Source: Clostridia bacterium
GTDB lineage: Bacteria; Bacillota; Thermoanaerobacteria; Thermoanaerobacterales; Thermoanaerobacteraceae
Reading direction: 5' to 3'
DNA: 64,000 bases
NCBI GenBank assembly: GCA_012840485.1
Contig: DULG01000026.1
Location: 44,652-108,651, forward strand
Position 1 is the stretch's first letter; every line of letters begins with the position of its first letter. Made by a program: the position numbers and the translations under genes. Positions 35,415-42,707 of this stretch are shown piece by piece. The notes beneath the pieces were generated by a model. That model was not told the origin of the DNA, ran no database searches, and saw only the letters and a program-made list of their open reading frames with translations.

Positions 35415-35591
35415 TTATTGTTCAGGTATTTTAATTTCTTCCTGAAAGTCACATTTAAAGTTTTTAGAAGAAGCGCAGCAGAATCCATTGCAATTATGAA
35501 TGCATGTAATTGCATTACACTTCTCCATAATTCGTACAGGGGAATTTGCCGGTTTTGAAGAGCGCATTAATTCTAATTCTAAGTATGTCAT
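35415..35591 (-). CDS. Cys-rich mini-protein, DUF1540-like
   Basis: 58 residues. A compact Cys cluster CNAITCIHNCNGFCCASSK with a further Cys in KCDFQ gives six Cys within about 25 residues, like DUF1540 proteins, which are small metal-binding-looking proteins of Clostridia. ATG 35591 has GAAAGGA upstream, and a consensus promoter (TTGACA-17-TATAAT) and a terminator frame the gene, so it is a complete transcription unit. Role unknown; zinc binding or a sporulation role is guesswork. Confidence 0.72.
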   Translation of the reverse strand: MTYLELELMRSSKPANSPVRIMEKCNAITCIHNCNGFCCASSKNFKCDFQEEIKIPEQ

Positions 35592-35622
35592 AACGATCGT
35601 CCTTTCTTTTTTTGATACTTAT

Positions 35623-35651
35623 ATTATATACTTTATTCATTTATCTGTCAA
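35623..35651 (-). promoter_or_regulatory. promoter of the Cys-rich mini-protein
   Basis: Minus strand TTGACA (35646-35651), 17-bp spacer, TATAAT (35623-35628): a perfect sigma-A promoter. Confidence 0.8.
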
Positions 35652-35749
35652 TTGCAAGTAGAAAATTCTAAATTTCATTTATATCTCAAATTTGACAAAA
35701 GCCATCGGAGTATAAAAGCTTTTTGAAAAATAGGCGTGTTTTTTATTTA

Positions 35750-35778
35750 TTGAAAAAAAGGGAGGAATGTGATAAAAT
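35750..35778 (+). promoter_or_regulatory. promoter of tRNA-Pro
   Basis: TTGAAA (35750-35755), 17-bp spacer, TAAAAT (35773-35778), ending 11 bp before the mature tRNA. Confidence 0.6.
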
Positions 35779-35789
35779 AAATAATGTGT

Positions 35790-35864
35790 CGGGGTATGGC
35801 GCAGCGGTAGCGCGCGCGGTTCGGGACCGTGAGGTCGCAGGTTCAAATCCTGTTGCCCCGACCA
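35790..35864 (+). tRNA. tRNA-Pro (anticodon CGG)
   Basis: Complete cloverleaf of 75 nt. Acceptor CGGGGTA / TGCCCCG, D arm GCGC-AGCGGTA-GCGC, anticodon arm CGCGG-TTCGGGA-CCGTG (one G-U pair) with anticodon CGG, T arm GCAGG-TTCAAAT-CCTGT, discriminator A and encoded CCA. It reads proline codon CCG. Confidence 0.95.
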
Positions 35865-36050
35865 TTGCAGTAAAATCAAGGGTTTTAACGATTTTACTAA
35901 ACATATTGTCAATATGGATAGGTATAATTACTCACTGAAAGATGGGTGATTTTTTGTTACTCATAGGCTATTGATTAAGAAGTACTTTTTATCTAAATAA
36001 ATAAAATAATTCCCTAAAAAATGGATGTTTTATTAGGTTTCATAAATATA

Positions 36051-36091
36051 TCCCCCTGCATATTATGGAATTATGCTAATATGTGGGGGGA
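36051..36091 (+). promoter_or_regulatory. hairpin sequestering the ribosome binding site of the beta-propeller gene
   Basis: TCCCCCTGCATATTA (36051-36065) pairs with TAATATGTGGGGGGA (36077-36091) over 15 bp with two wobble pairs. The 3' strand contains the G6 Shine-Dalgarno (36085-36090) of the gene that starts at 36098, so the site is buried unless the hairpin melts. Confidence 0.6.
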
Positions 36092-36097
36092 TGTGTT

Positions 36098-37015
36098 TTG
36101 TATCTGTATATTGCTAATATGGGAGAAGATATTGTTGAGAGGGTTGATTTGGAGAAAAACCATAGAGATTTTGCAAAAATTAATTCCTACAACAATAAAC
36201 ATCTGCTCTTAAATGTCTATTCTAAATATTTATGTGGTCCCCATCGATTAATCTTAGATAAGCAAAGAGGAAAGCTTTATTCATTAAATGCTTATGATAA
36301 TTCGATTAGTATAATAAACCTAGAGGATTTTTCGTCAGAGGGTTCTTTGTACATTGGGAATTATCCTAATAGTGGAATTTTATACAAAGATTACATTTTA
36401 GTGGTAAATGGAGACTCTGATTCTATAAGTATTTTTGATGTAGGAGATAAAAAAGTGATAGGGCAAATTAAGGTGGGAAGTTATCCTCAGGAGATAATTT
36501 ACAATGAAAAGTATGATATGATTTTTGTAAGCAATATGAATTTTGATGAAGTTTTATTAATTGAGCCGGAGTATTATAGAATTGTAGATTTTATAATAAC
36601 AGGAGCAAGGCCTATAGGAATGACTTTTTCTGAAGATTGGGACTATTTATATGTTGTAAATAGCTATTTTGAATCAGGAATAAATGGGAAAGTTTCTATA
36701 ATAAATTTACAAAATTTTAAAGTCACAGAAGAAATAGAAGTTGGGAAAGTTCCTACAATGGTTCAAAAAAAAGGTGACTTTTTGTATGTGCTAAATTCCT
36801 ATTCTAACACCTTGTGCAAAGTGGATTTATTTACAAGGCAAAAGAAAGAAGTGTATTGTGGAGAAGCACCAGGGTATTTTTGCCTTTATGACAAATATGC
36901 TTATGTTTCTTCTACAGAAGAAAACAGCGTAAATATAATTAATATAGAAGAAATGAAAGTTGTAAAGTTTATAGAGACAAGAAAAGAGCCTCACGGCCTT
37001 ATCATTGACTGGTAA
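36098..37015 (+). CDS. YncE-like beta-propeller protein
   Basis: 305 residues. Six to seven repeats of the 40-residue YVTN/YncE type are visible: LYIANMGED, RGKLYSLNAYDNSISIINLED, ILVVNGDSDSISIFDVGDKKVIGQIKVG, DMIFVSNMNFDEVLLIEPE, and later YLYVVNSYFESGINGKVSIINLQNFK, FLYVLNSYSNTLCKVDL, YAYVSSTEENSVNIINIEEMKVV. No signal peptide is seen. The start is TTG 36098, seven bases behind G6; a GTG at 36083 is inside the hairpin. Propellers of this type are scaffolds or ligand binders; the partner is unknown. Expression is probably controlled by the leader hairpin. Confidence 0.8.
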   Translation: MYLYIANMGEDIVERVDLEKNHRDFAKINSYNNKHLLLNVYSKYLCGPHRLILDKQRGKLYSLNAYDNSISIINLEDFSSEGSLYIGNYPNSGILYKDYILVVNGDSDSISIFDVGDKKVIGQIKVGSYPQEIIYNEKYDMIFVSNMNFDEVLLIEPEYYRIVDFIITGARPIGMTFSEDWDYLYVVNSYFESGINGKVSIINLQNFKVTEEIEVGKVPTMVQKKGDFLYVLNSYSNTLCKVDLFTRQKKEVYCGEAPGYFCLYDKYAYVSSTEENSVNIINIEEMKVVKFIETRKEPHGLIIDW

Positions 37016-37517
37016 GGACTTTGATTATATAGGCATATACATCTTGTGATTTTTGTTTCCAATTATCACATATGAGTTTTGCCTGTTCGCTATTTACGAC
37101 ATTGATATTGAGTTCGATCAATACTATACCATTTTCTACTACTTTACAGTTGGCAATATATTGGTTTTCATCTTTTTTATAATAAGTTGCTATATATTGA
37201 GACTCTTGTTTTATTTTTTCTTTGTTTAACAATATATACTCATCTATTTTTTGACGCGTTTCAAAAGGAATTCGTGTAAAAAACAGTTTTAAAATGTTTA
37301 TGCCTTCTTCTGTGATAAAATACTTTTCTTCTTCTAATTTTATAAAGCTGCTTTCAAGAAGTTCGTCCAAGTATTGTCTTAAATAAAAATAATTCATGAG
37401 TTTGTTGTCTAAGATAATTTTGCTTATTTGCTCATCTGTAATAGGCATATTTATTCTGTTTAAGATGTATAATATAATTAACTTGTTTTCTGCTAATTCT
37501 TGTATTTCGTAAGCCAA
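37002..37517 (-). CDS. DUF4364 family protein (winged-helix-like)
   Basis: 171 residues. N-terminal region ENKLIILYILNRINMPITDEQISKIILDNKLMNYFYLRQYLDEL reads as a helix-turn-helix domain, as in DUF4364, a family of predicted regulators in Clostridia. GAGGTGG lies just before the TTG at 37517, giving the start LAYEIQELAENK; the ATG-like extension to 37532 is not needed. It overlaps the convergent propeller gene by 14 bp. No target is known. Confidence 0.75.
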   Translation of the reverse strand: MAYEIQELAENKLIILYILNRINMPITDEQISKIILDNKLMNYFYLRQYLDELLESSFIKLEEEKYFITEEGINILKLFFTRIPFETRQKIDEYILLNKEKIKQESQYIATYYKKDENQYIANCKVVENGIVLIELNINVVNSEQAKLICDNWKQKSQDVYAYIIKVLTSQ

Positions 37518-37586
37518 GTTACCACCTCGCATTATTACTATATATGGTATGTTTAAGTTAATTCTATCACAAAATATGCAATAATA

Positions 37587-37612
37587 AAAGAGAGTATATG
37601 AAATACTCTCTT
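37587..37612. repeat. duplicated hairpin, left copy
   Basis: 26-bp palindromic sequence starting AAAGAGAGTATATGAAATAC, identical to 37942-37967. The two copies flank the 329-bp structured element like a target duplication. Confidence 0.8.
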
Positions 37613-37941
37613 CAGTTTGTTGACAAAATTAAAAAATATTCAAAGGAGATATTTTGCATCGTCGCTCCGATGTTCCAAAGCGACAAAACTAAAGCTCGAC
37701 CTTCAGGTTCTGGCAGGGTACCGGGCACAATCGGCATCCATGCCTTAAGGTGCCCGCCTCCGCCATCCTTGGCTTCGGCCCCGCCTCCACCCTCGGTCTT
37801 GCTAAGTTTCCCGGCACTCAAGTAAGTATGCTTGTTTTTTCTATTTTTGCTTTATAAACTTTCTTCTTGAGTGCCGGGCCGCTTTGTAACAAGTCGCTCC
37901 TTATGCAAAATATCTCCTTTACGAAAGTTTGTCAACAGTCT
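37613..37941. mobile_element. structured GC-rich element with inverted repeats (MITE-like or ncRNA)
   Basis: 329 bp without a credible gene. Nested inverted repeats: 10 bp TGTTGACAAA (37618-37627) / TTTGTCAACA (37928-37937); 18 bp perfect (37642-37659 / 37903-37920, containing GGAGATATTTTGCAT); 12 bp with one mismatch (37672-37683 / 37880-37891). Inside lie a 13-bp hairpin CCCGGCACTCAAG / CTTGAGTGCCGGG (37810-37822 / 37866-37878) and CGGGCAC / GTGCCCG (37722-37728 / 37750-37756). The core is far more GC-rich than the surrounding DNA. A 75-codon frame crosses it but starts in the flanking repeat and encodes Pro/Ser low complexity, so I do not count it. Confidence 0.7.
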
Positions 37942-37967
37942 AAAGAGAGTATATGAAATACTCTCTT
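37942..37967 (-). terminator. SASP terminator and right copy of the duplicated hairpin
   Basis: Palindrome AAAGAGAGTAT...ATACTCTCTTT 10 bp past the SASP stop on the minus strand. It is the apparent original insertion target of the structured element. Confidence 0.7.
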
Positions 37968-37976
37968 TTTGTCCTT

Positions 37977-38276
37977 CTATTTTTGCATGTATTCCGATTC
38001 ACTTCCTGCAGCTCCTTGTGGACCGCCCTGTGCAGGAGTAGAACCATATATACTGATGCCTCTTGCCATGGCAGATTCAGCAAAATGAACCATTCGTCTT
38101 AACATTTGTCCTCCTACTTTGCCGCAATCTCGGCTACTTATATATCCCCAATAATCTTCAGAACCTTGTCTAACTGGAAGGCCAAGCTCTGATGCGATTT
38201 CGTATTTCATATTATCAAGGGCTTTGTGAGCCTCTGGTACCATTTTTGGACGATCATTCCAACTACCTCTTGCCAT
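37977..38276 (-). CDS. alpha/beta-type small acid-soluble spore protein
   Basis: 99 residues. SASPs coat and protect DNA in spores and are degraded at germination. Two signatures are visible: ALDNMKYEIASELGLPV, which contains the GPR protease site (EIA), and DYWGYISSRDCGKVGGQMLRRMV, the DNA-binding second helix. The C-terminal tail (TPAQGGPQGAAG) is longer than usual. AAGGAGGG lies upstream of the ATG. It marks the host as a spore former. Confidence 0.93.
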   Translation of the reverse strand: MARGSWNDRPKMVPEAHKALDNMKYEIASELGLPVRQGSEDYWGYISSRDCGKVGGQMLRRMVHFAESAMARGISIYGSTPAQGGPQGAAGSESEYMQK

Positions 38277-38413
38277 TTAAATCCCTCCTTACTCTTTCTC
38301 ATACTTAATTTGTGTAGGTGGATAAAAAATATACTTTGAAAAATTTTAAAAAAATATATTTTATTGTGTTAAAATATTTATGTGCATAAATTTTACTAAA
38401 AGGGTTGATAAAG

Positions 38414-39103
38414 ATGGAAAAACAAAAAATTTTAGAGCAAAAAATAAAGGAATGGGGAGCCTCTTTAGTAGGTTTTTCAAATCTTACAGATATTCTTCCT
38501 GATAATCTTTCAGATATTCCGTATGCCATTACAGTTGTAATAAAATTAGCAGATAGAATAGTGGATGAAATAACAGATAAGCCGACTCACACTTATTATC
38601 ACCATTACCGTTCTGTAAATACGCTAATTGACCAGATAACCTTAAAGACGGTTCTTCTTCTTGAAGAATGGGACTATAAAGCATTAGCTGTTCCTGCGTC
38701 GCAATCAATTGCTGATTTGGGAGAATATAGAGGACTTTTTCCACATAAAACTGCTGCTACAAGAGCAGGGCTTGGTTGGATAGGGAAAAATGGGCTTCTT
38801 GTGACTGAAAAATATGGTCCCAGGGTAAGGTTGGGGACTGTTCTTACTAACATTCCTTTTGAAACAGGAACCCCTATTACTGAAAGTAAATGTGGCAGCT
38901 GTAAATTATGTGTAGATGCCTGTCCTGCTATAGCACTTTATGGTACTCTATGGAAAGAGGGAATGCCGAGAGAAGAAATAGTTGATGCGAGAGCCTGTAG
39001 CGAATATATGAATAAAAATTTTAAACACATTGGAAGAGGCTATGTATGTGGTATTTGTATGGAAGTGTGTCCTTACGGAAAGAAAAAATCTGTTGACAGG
39101 TGA
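38414..39103 (+). CDS. QueG-like protein with double [4Fe-4S] ferredoxin domain
   Basis: 229 residues. An N-terminal region with YHHYRSVNTLIDQ and GLGWIGKNGLLVTEKYGPRVRLGTVLT resembles epoxyqueuosine reductase-type proteins, followed by CGSCKLCVDACPAIAL and CGICMEVCPYG, two 4Fe-4S cluster sites. It is shorter than QueG (about 350 residues) and lacks its HEAT-repeat tail, so it is a QueG-like Fe-S protein of uncertain function. ATG 38414 is better spaced than TTG 38405 behind AAAAGGG. Confidence 0.78.
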   Translation: MEKQKILEQKIKEWGASLVGFSNLTDILPDNLSDIPYAITVVIKLADRIVDEITDKPTHTYYHHYRSVNTLIDQITLKTVLLLEEWDYKALAVPASQSIADLGEYRGLFPHKTAATRAGLGWIGKNGLLVTEKYGPRVRLGTVLTNIPFETGTPITESKCGSCKLCVDACPAIALYGTLWKEGMPREEIVDARACSEYMNKNFKHIGRGYVCGICMEVCPYGKKKSVDR

Positions 39104-39121
39104 AAAGGTTTTTGATAAAAT
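39093..39121 (+). promoter_or_regulatory. promoter of LacI regulator 1
   Basis: TTGACA (39093-39098), 17-bp spacer, TAAAAT (39116-39121), partly inside the end of the Fe-S gene. Confidence 0.75.
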
Positions 39122-39133
39122 GAAATTGAACAA

Positions 39134-39147
39134 CCAAAACGTTTTGG
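39134..39147. promoter_or_regulatory. LacI-family operator 1a
   Basis: Perfect 14-bp palindrome CCAAAACGTTTTGG with a central CG, downstream of the promoter and before the LacI gene; it recurs with one change before kojP. Confidence 0.75.
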
Positions 39148-39163
39148 AAAAGGTGGATAGTAA

Positions 39164-40174
39164 ATGGCGGTTACAATAAAGGATATAGCGAAATATGCGG
39201 GTGTATCTGTTACAACGGTTTCGAGAGCTTTAAACGGATATCCGGATGTAAGCGAAGAAACCCGTGAAAGAATTAAAAAAATAGCAGAGCAATTAAATTA
39301 TACTCCAAACTCTATTGCAAGAGGGCTTGTCACAAATAAAACCCATACGGTTGGATTGGTTGTTTCTGAGTTAATAAAACCTGGGGCGTACCATCCTTTC
39401 TTCCTCGAAGTGCTTGCAGGTATAAAAGCAGGATTAAAGAAAGATAAATACGACCTTATACTTTTTACTGTAGACCCGGAAAGCCAAGATGTAACTTCTT
39501 ATGAGAAGCTTTGCAATGACAGAAAGGTTGAAGGGGCTATTGTAGAAGGTTTAAAATTGAGTGATCCTTATATTGAAGAAATAAAGAGAACACAAATTCC
39601 TACTGTTCTGATTGATATACCGATACTTACTGATAAAGTGGGATATGTAAGTTCAGATAATGTTCAGGCGGCTTTCGAAGCTACAAGCTATCTTATAAAG
39701 TTAGGACATAGAAATATTGGATTTATAAATGGTCATAATGATGCGGCGGTAAGTTTTGAGAGGTTAGAAGGTTATAAAAAAGCTATTGAAAAAAATAATA
39801 TACCTTATAAAGAGGAATATGTATTTTTTGATGATTTTACTCAAGAAGGTGGGTATAATTCTTTTAAGACGTTGGTTTTTGAGCATCCGGAAATAACTGC
39901 TGTATTTCATGCTTCTGATTTGATGGCAATAGGGTCTTTCAAAGCAGCAAAGGACTTAGGAATGAAAGTTCCTGATGACATCTCCATTGTAGGCTTTGAT
40001 GATATTGAACTTGCATCTTTGATTACTCCTGGACTTACTACCGTAAGACAAGATACTTTTAAAATGGGATATAATGCAGCAAAACATCTTTTATCTATTA
40101 TAAAAGGGGAAAAGCCTCAGCATATATTAATACCTCATAAGCTTGTAATTAGAGATTCAGCTAGAAAGATATAA
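39164..40174 (+). CDS. LacI-family regulator of the kojibiose operon
   Basis: 336 residues. N-terminal helix-turn-helix TIKDIAKYAGVSVTTVSRALNGYPDVSEETRERI and the hinge ARGLVTNKTHTVGLVV, then a periplasmic-binding-like ligand domain (IGFINGHNDAAVSFERLEGY, VFHASDLMAIGSFKAAKDLG, DDISIVGFDDIELA, LTTVRQDTFKMG). An operator precedes its own gene and a near copy precedes kojP, so it probably represses both, released by the imported disaccharide or a product. Ligand identity is inferred. Confidence 0.92.
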   Translation: MAVTIKDIAKYAGVSVTTVSRALNGYPDVSEETRERIKKIAEQLNYTPNSIARGLVTNKTHTVGLVVSELIKPGAYHPFFLEVLAGIKAGLKKDKYDLILFTVDPESQDVTSYEKLCNDRKVEGAIVEGLKLSDPYIEEIKRTQIPTVLIDIPILTDKVGYVSSDNVQAAFEATSYLIKLGHRNIGFINGHNDAAVSFERLEGYKKAIEKNNIPYKEEYVFFDDFTQEGGYNSFKTLVFEHPEITAVFHASDLMAIGSFKAAKDLGMKVPDDISIVGFDDIELASLITPGLTTVRQDTFKMGYNAAKHLLSIIKGEKPQHILIPHKLVIRDSARKI

Positions 40175-40190
40175 TTTTTTTAAAAAGTAT

Positions 40191-40204
40191 CCAAAACGTT
40201 TCGG
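40191..40204. promoter_or_regulatory. LacI-family operator 1b (kojP)
   Basis: CCAAAACGTTTCGG, one base from the palindrome at 39134, 33 bp before kojP. A TATAAT (40170-40175) lies just upstream as the likely -10 box; the -35 is poor. Confidence 0.7.
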
Positions 40205-40236
40205 ATAGAATTTTTGGTAGGGATGGAGGTATATAA

Positions 40237-42564
40237 GTGGTAAAGCACATGTTTTTAGAGGATGTAAACAATTTAATAAGTGAAAGTAAATGGCTTATTT
40301 TACAAAATGAGTATAATGCAGAGCTAAATCCTCGATATGAGACCCTTTTTACACTTACAAATGGTTACATGGGCGTAAGAGGTACTTTTGAGGAAGGAAG
40401 CGAGGGAGAAAATCCGGGGAATTTTATAGCAGGGATTTTTGATAAGGCTGATGCACAAGTGAGAGAAATAGTAAATGCTCAAAATTGGTTGAGAATAAAG
40501 TTGTATACTGAAGGTGAAGAATTAAGTTTGAATAAATGCCAGTTACTGGAATTTAAAAGAATCCTTGATATGAAAAAAGGAATTCTATTTAGGAGTATGT
40601 TGATAAAAGACAGCAAAGATAGAATTACTCGAATTGAGGGATACAGATTTTTAAGCCTCAGTGATCGTCATCGTTCTGCAATTAAGCTATTTGTAACACC
40701 TATAAATTACAATGGTACTCTAGGTATAGAGAGCATTATTGATGGGGCTGTTTTAAATTCAGCAGATAGCCCAAAGTATAGAGTAAAGCATTTGAAAGTG
40801 GTTGACAATAGCAGTTTGAGTAAAAGTGGGAGTTATCTTGAAACATCAACTATTGACGATGATATTCGCATTGCTACGGGCAGTACTGTGAGGATGTATC
40901 GTTATGAAGATAAAGAGAAAAATAACATAGCTAAATTTAGAAGATTTTTGTCATTGGGTGAAATGAGTGTGGAGTACTTTGAGTTTGATGGTACAGAGAA
41001 CAAAACAGTAGTAATTGACAAATTTGTAATAACTTATACCTCAAGAGACGTAAGAAAAGACCTATTAAAGACGACGGTGGAAAGAGAACTCTTTAATTTT
41101 GCTGGAGAAGGTATTGACAAAGAGCTTAAAAGGCATATTAAAGTATATGATGAACTATGGTCTGTTGCAGATATAAATATTGAAGGGGATGAAGAAGCAG
41201 ATAAAGCTTTGCGTTTTAATATTTTTCATCTCATGAGTTCTGTCAATGAAAATGACTTCCTGGTAAGTATTGCTGCGAAAGCTCTTCATGGTGAGGGATA
41301 CAAAGGTCATATCTTTTGGGATACGGAGATATTTATGCTTCCTTTTTTCATATATGTGCATCCAAAAGCGGCAAAGGCACTTCTAATGTACAGGTACAAT
41401 ATGCTGAATGCAGCGAGAAAAAATGCAGCTTTAAATGGGTATAAGGGAGCACAATATCCTTGGGAATCTGCAGATACAGGAGAGGAAGAAACACCTAAAT
41501 GGGGATTTGATTACATGGGAAACCCTGTAAGGATATGGACAGGTGATTTGGAGCATCATATAACTGCTGATATAGCTTTTGCAGTGTGGGAGTATTTTAG
41601 AGCGACAGAGGATATTGAGTTTATGTTGAACTATGGTGCAGAAGTCATTTTTGAGACTGCAAGGTTTTGGGTATCTAGATGTGAATATATAAAAGAATTA
41701 GACAGGTATGAAATAAACAATGTCATAGGTCCTGATGAATTTCATGAACATGTTGATAATAATGCTTATACTAATTACCTTGCAAAATGGAATATTAAAA
41801 AGGGACTTGAACTAATCAATATGTTAAAAGAAAAATACCCTGAACATTATCATACTATATCAAACAAGATATGTTTGACAAATAAGGAAATGGAAAAGTG
41901 GAAAGAAGTTGAAGAAAAAATATATATACCTTATGACAAAGACAAAAAGGTGATAGAACAATTTGAGGGATATTTTGATAAAAAAGATTATGTTATTGAT
42001 AAATTTGATGAAAACAATATGCCTATATGGCCTGAAGGTGTTGATATAACGAGATTGGGTGATACCCAGCTTATTAAACAGGCTGACGTTGTAATGTTAA
42101 TGCTTTTGTTAGGTGAGGAATTTGATGAAGAGACCAAAAGAATTAATTACGAATATTATGAAAAGCGAACTATGCACAAATCTTCATTAGGTCCCAGCAT
42201 GTATGCTATTATGGGGTTAAAAGTGGGAGACCACAAAAACGCATACCAATCTTTTATGAGAAGTGCCAACGTGGACCTTGTGGACAATCAGGGGAACACT
42301 AAAGAAGGTTTGCATGCTGCATCTGCTGGTGGTACATGGCAAGTAGCTGTTTTTGGATTTGGCGGAATGGAAATTGACAAAGAAGGTATATTAAATATAA
42401 ATCCGTGGCTGCCAAAAAAATGGGACAAACTTTCCTATAAAGTATTCTGGAAAGGCAATTTAATTGAGGTAATTGTTACAAAAGAGGATGTGTCAGTAAA
42501 AAAATTAGAAGGAAAAGGAAATATAAAAGTAAAGGTAAAAGGGAAAGAGATTACGTTACAATAG
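40237..42564 (+). CDS. kojP: kojibiose phosphorylase (GH65)
   Basis: 775 residues, the same length as Thermoanaerobacter brockii KojP. GH65 enzymes split alpha-glucosides with phosphate and inversion; kojibiose (alpha-1,2) gives beta-glucose 1-phosphate and glucose. Features: NGYMGVRGTFEEG near residue 50, HGEGYKGHIFWDTEIFMLPFF (phosphate-site side), the general acid Glu in NNVIGPDEFHEHVDNNAYTN near residue 485, and HAASAGGTWQVAVFGFGGM. Start GTG 40237 lies behind GGAGGT. Substrate assignment rests on gene order and length; other GH65 specificities cannot be excluded by eye. Confidence 0.85.
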   Translation: MVKHMFLEDVNNLISESKWLILQNEYNAELNPRYETLFTLTNGYMGVRGTFEEGSEGENPGNFIAGIFDKADAQVREIVNAQNWLRIKLYTEGEELSLNKCQLLEFKRILDMKKGILFRSMLIKDSKDRITRIEGYRFLSLSDRHRSAIKLFVTPINYNGTLGIESIIDGAVLNSADSPKYRVKHLKVVDNSSLSKSGSYLETSTIDDDIRIATGSTVRMYRYEDKEKNNIAKFRRFLSLGEMSVEYFEFDGTENKTVVIDKFVITYTSRDVRKDLLKTTVERELFNFAGEGIDKELKRHIKVYDELWSVADINIEGDEEADKALRFNIFHLMSSVNENDFLVSIAAKALHGEGYKGHIFWDTEIFMLPFFIYVHPKAAKALLMYRYNMLNAARKNAALNGYKGAQYPWESADTGEEETPKWGFDYMGNPVRIWTGDLEHHITADIAFAVWEYFRATEDIEFMLNYGAEVIFETARFWVSRCEYIKELDRYEINNVIGPDEFHEHVDNNAYTNYLAKWNIKKGLELINMLKEKYPEHYHTISNKICLTNKEMEKWKEVEEKIYIPYDKDKKVIEQFEGYFDKKDYVIDKFDENNMPIWPEGVDITRLGDTQLIKQADVVMLMLLLGEEFDEETKRINYEYYEKRTMHKSSLGPSMYAIMGLKVGDHKNAYQSFMRSANVDLVDNQGNTKEGLHAASAGGTWQVAVFGFGGMEIDKEGILNINPWLPKKWDKLSYKVFWKGNLIEVIVTKEDVSVKKLEGKGNIKVKVKGKEITLQ

Positions 42565-42568
42565 TCAA

Positions 42569-42602
42569 AAAGGTACAGGCAGGTGGTAACCTGCTATACC
42601 TT
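42569..42602 (+). terminator. hairpin between kojP and kojE
   Basis: AAGGTA...TACCTT with inner GCAGG/CCTGC and a small bulge. No strong T run, so it probably acts as a partial terminator or mRNA processing site. Confidence 0.45.
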
Positions 42603-42707
42603 AAAATAAATTGATTAAGTTTTAAGGGGGGATAAGTGAAGTTGAAGTAAAATTTTAAGTCCTCAATCAGATATTTTACTATAAAAATATGAAAGGGGAA
42701 AGTGGTA

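Noticed and set aside
35723..35938. 71-codon frame and a 77-codon minus-strand frame over the tRNA
   Set aside because: Both run through the tRNA-Pro cloverleaf; the region is a tRNA with its own promoter.
37598..37825. 75-codon plus-strand and 69-codon minus-strand frames across the structured element
   Set aside because: They begin in the duplicated hairpin or end in the inverted repeat, encode Pro/Ser or Gly low complexity from the GC-rich core, and have no ribosome binding site. They look like by-products of a non-coding element.
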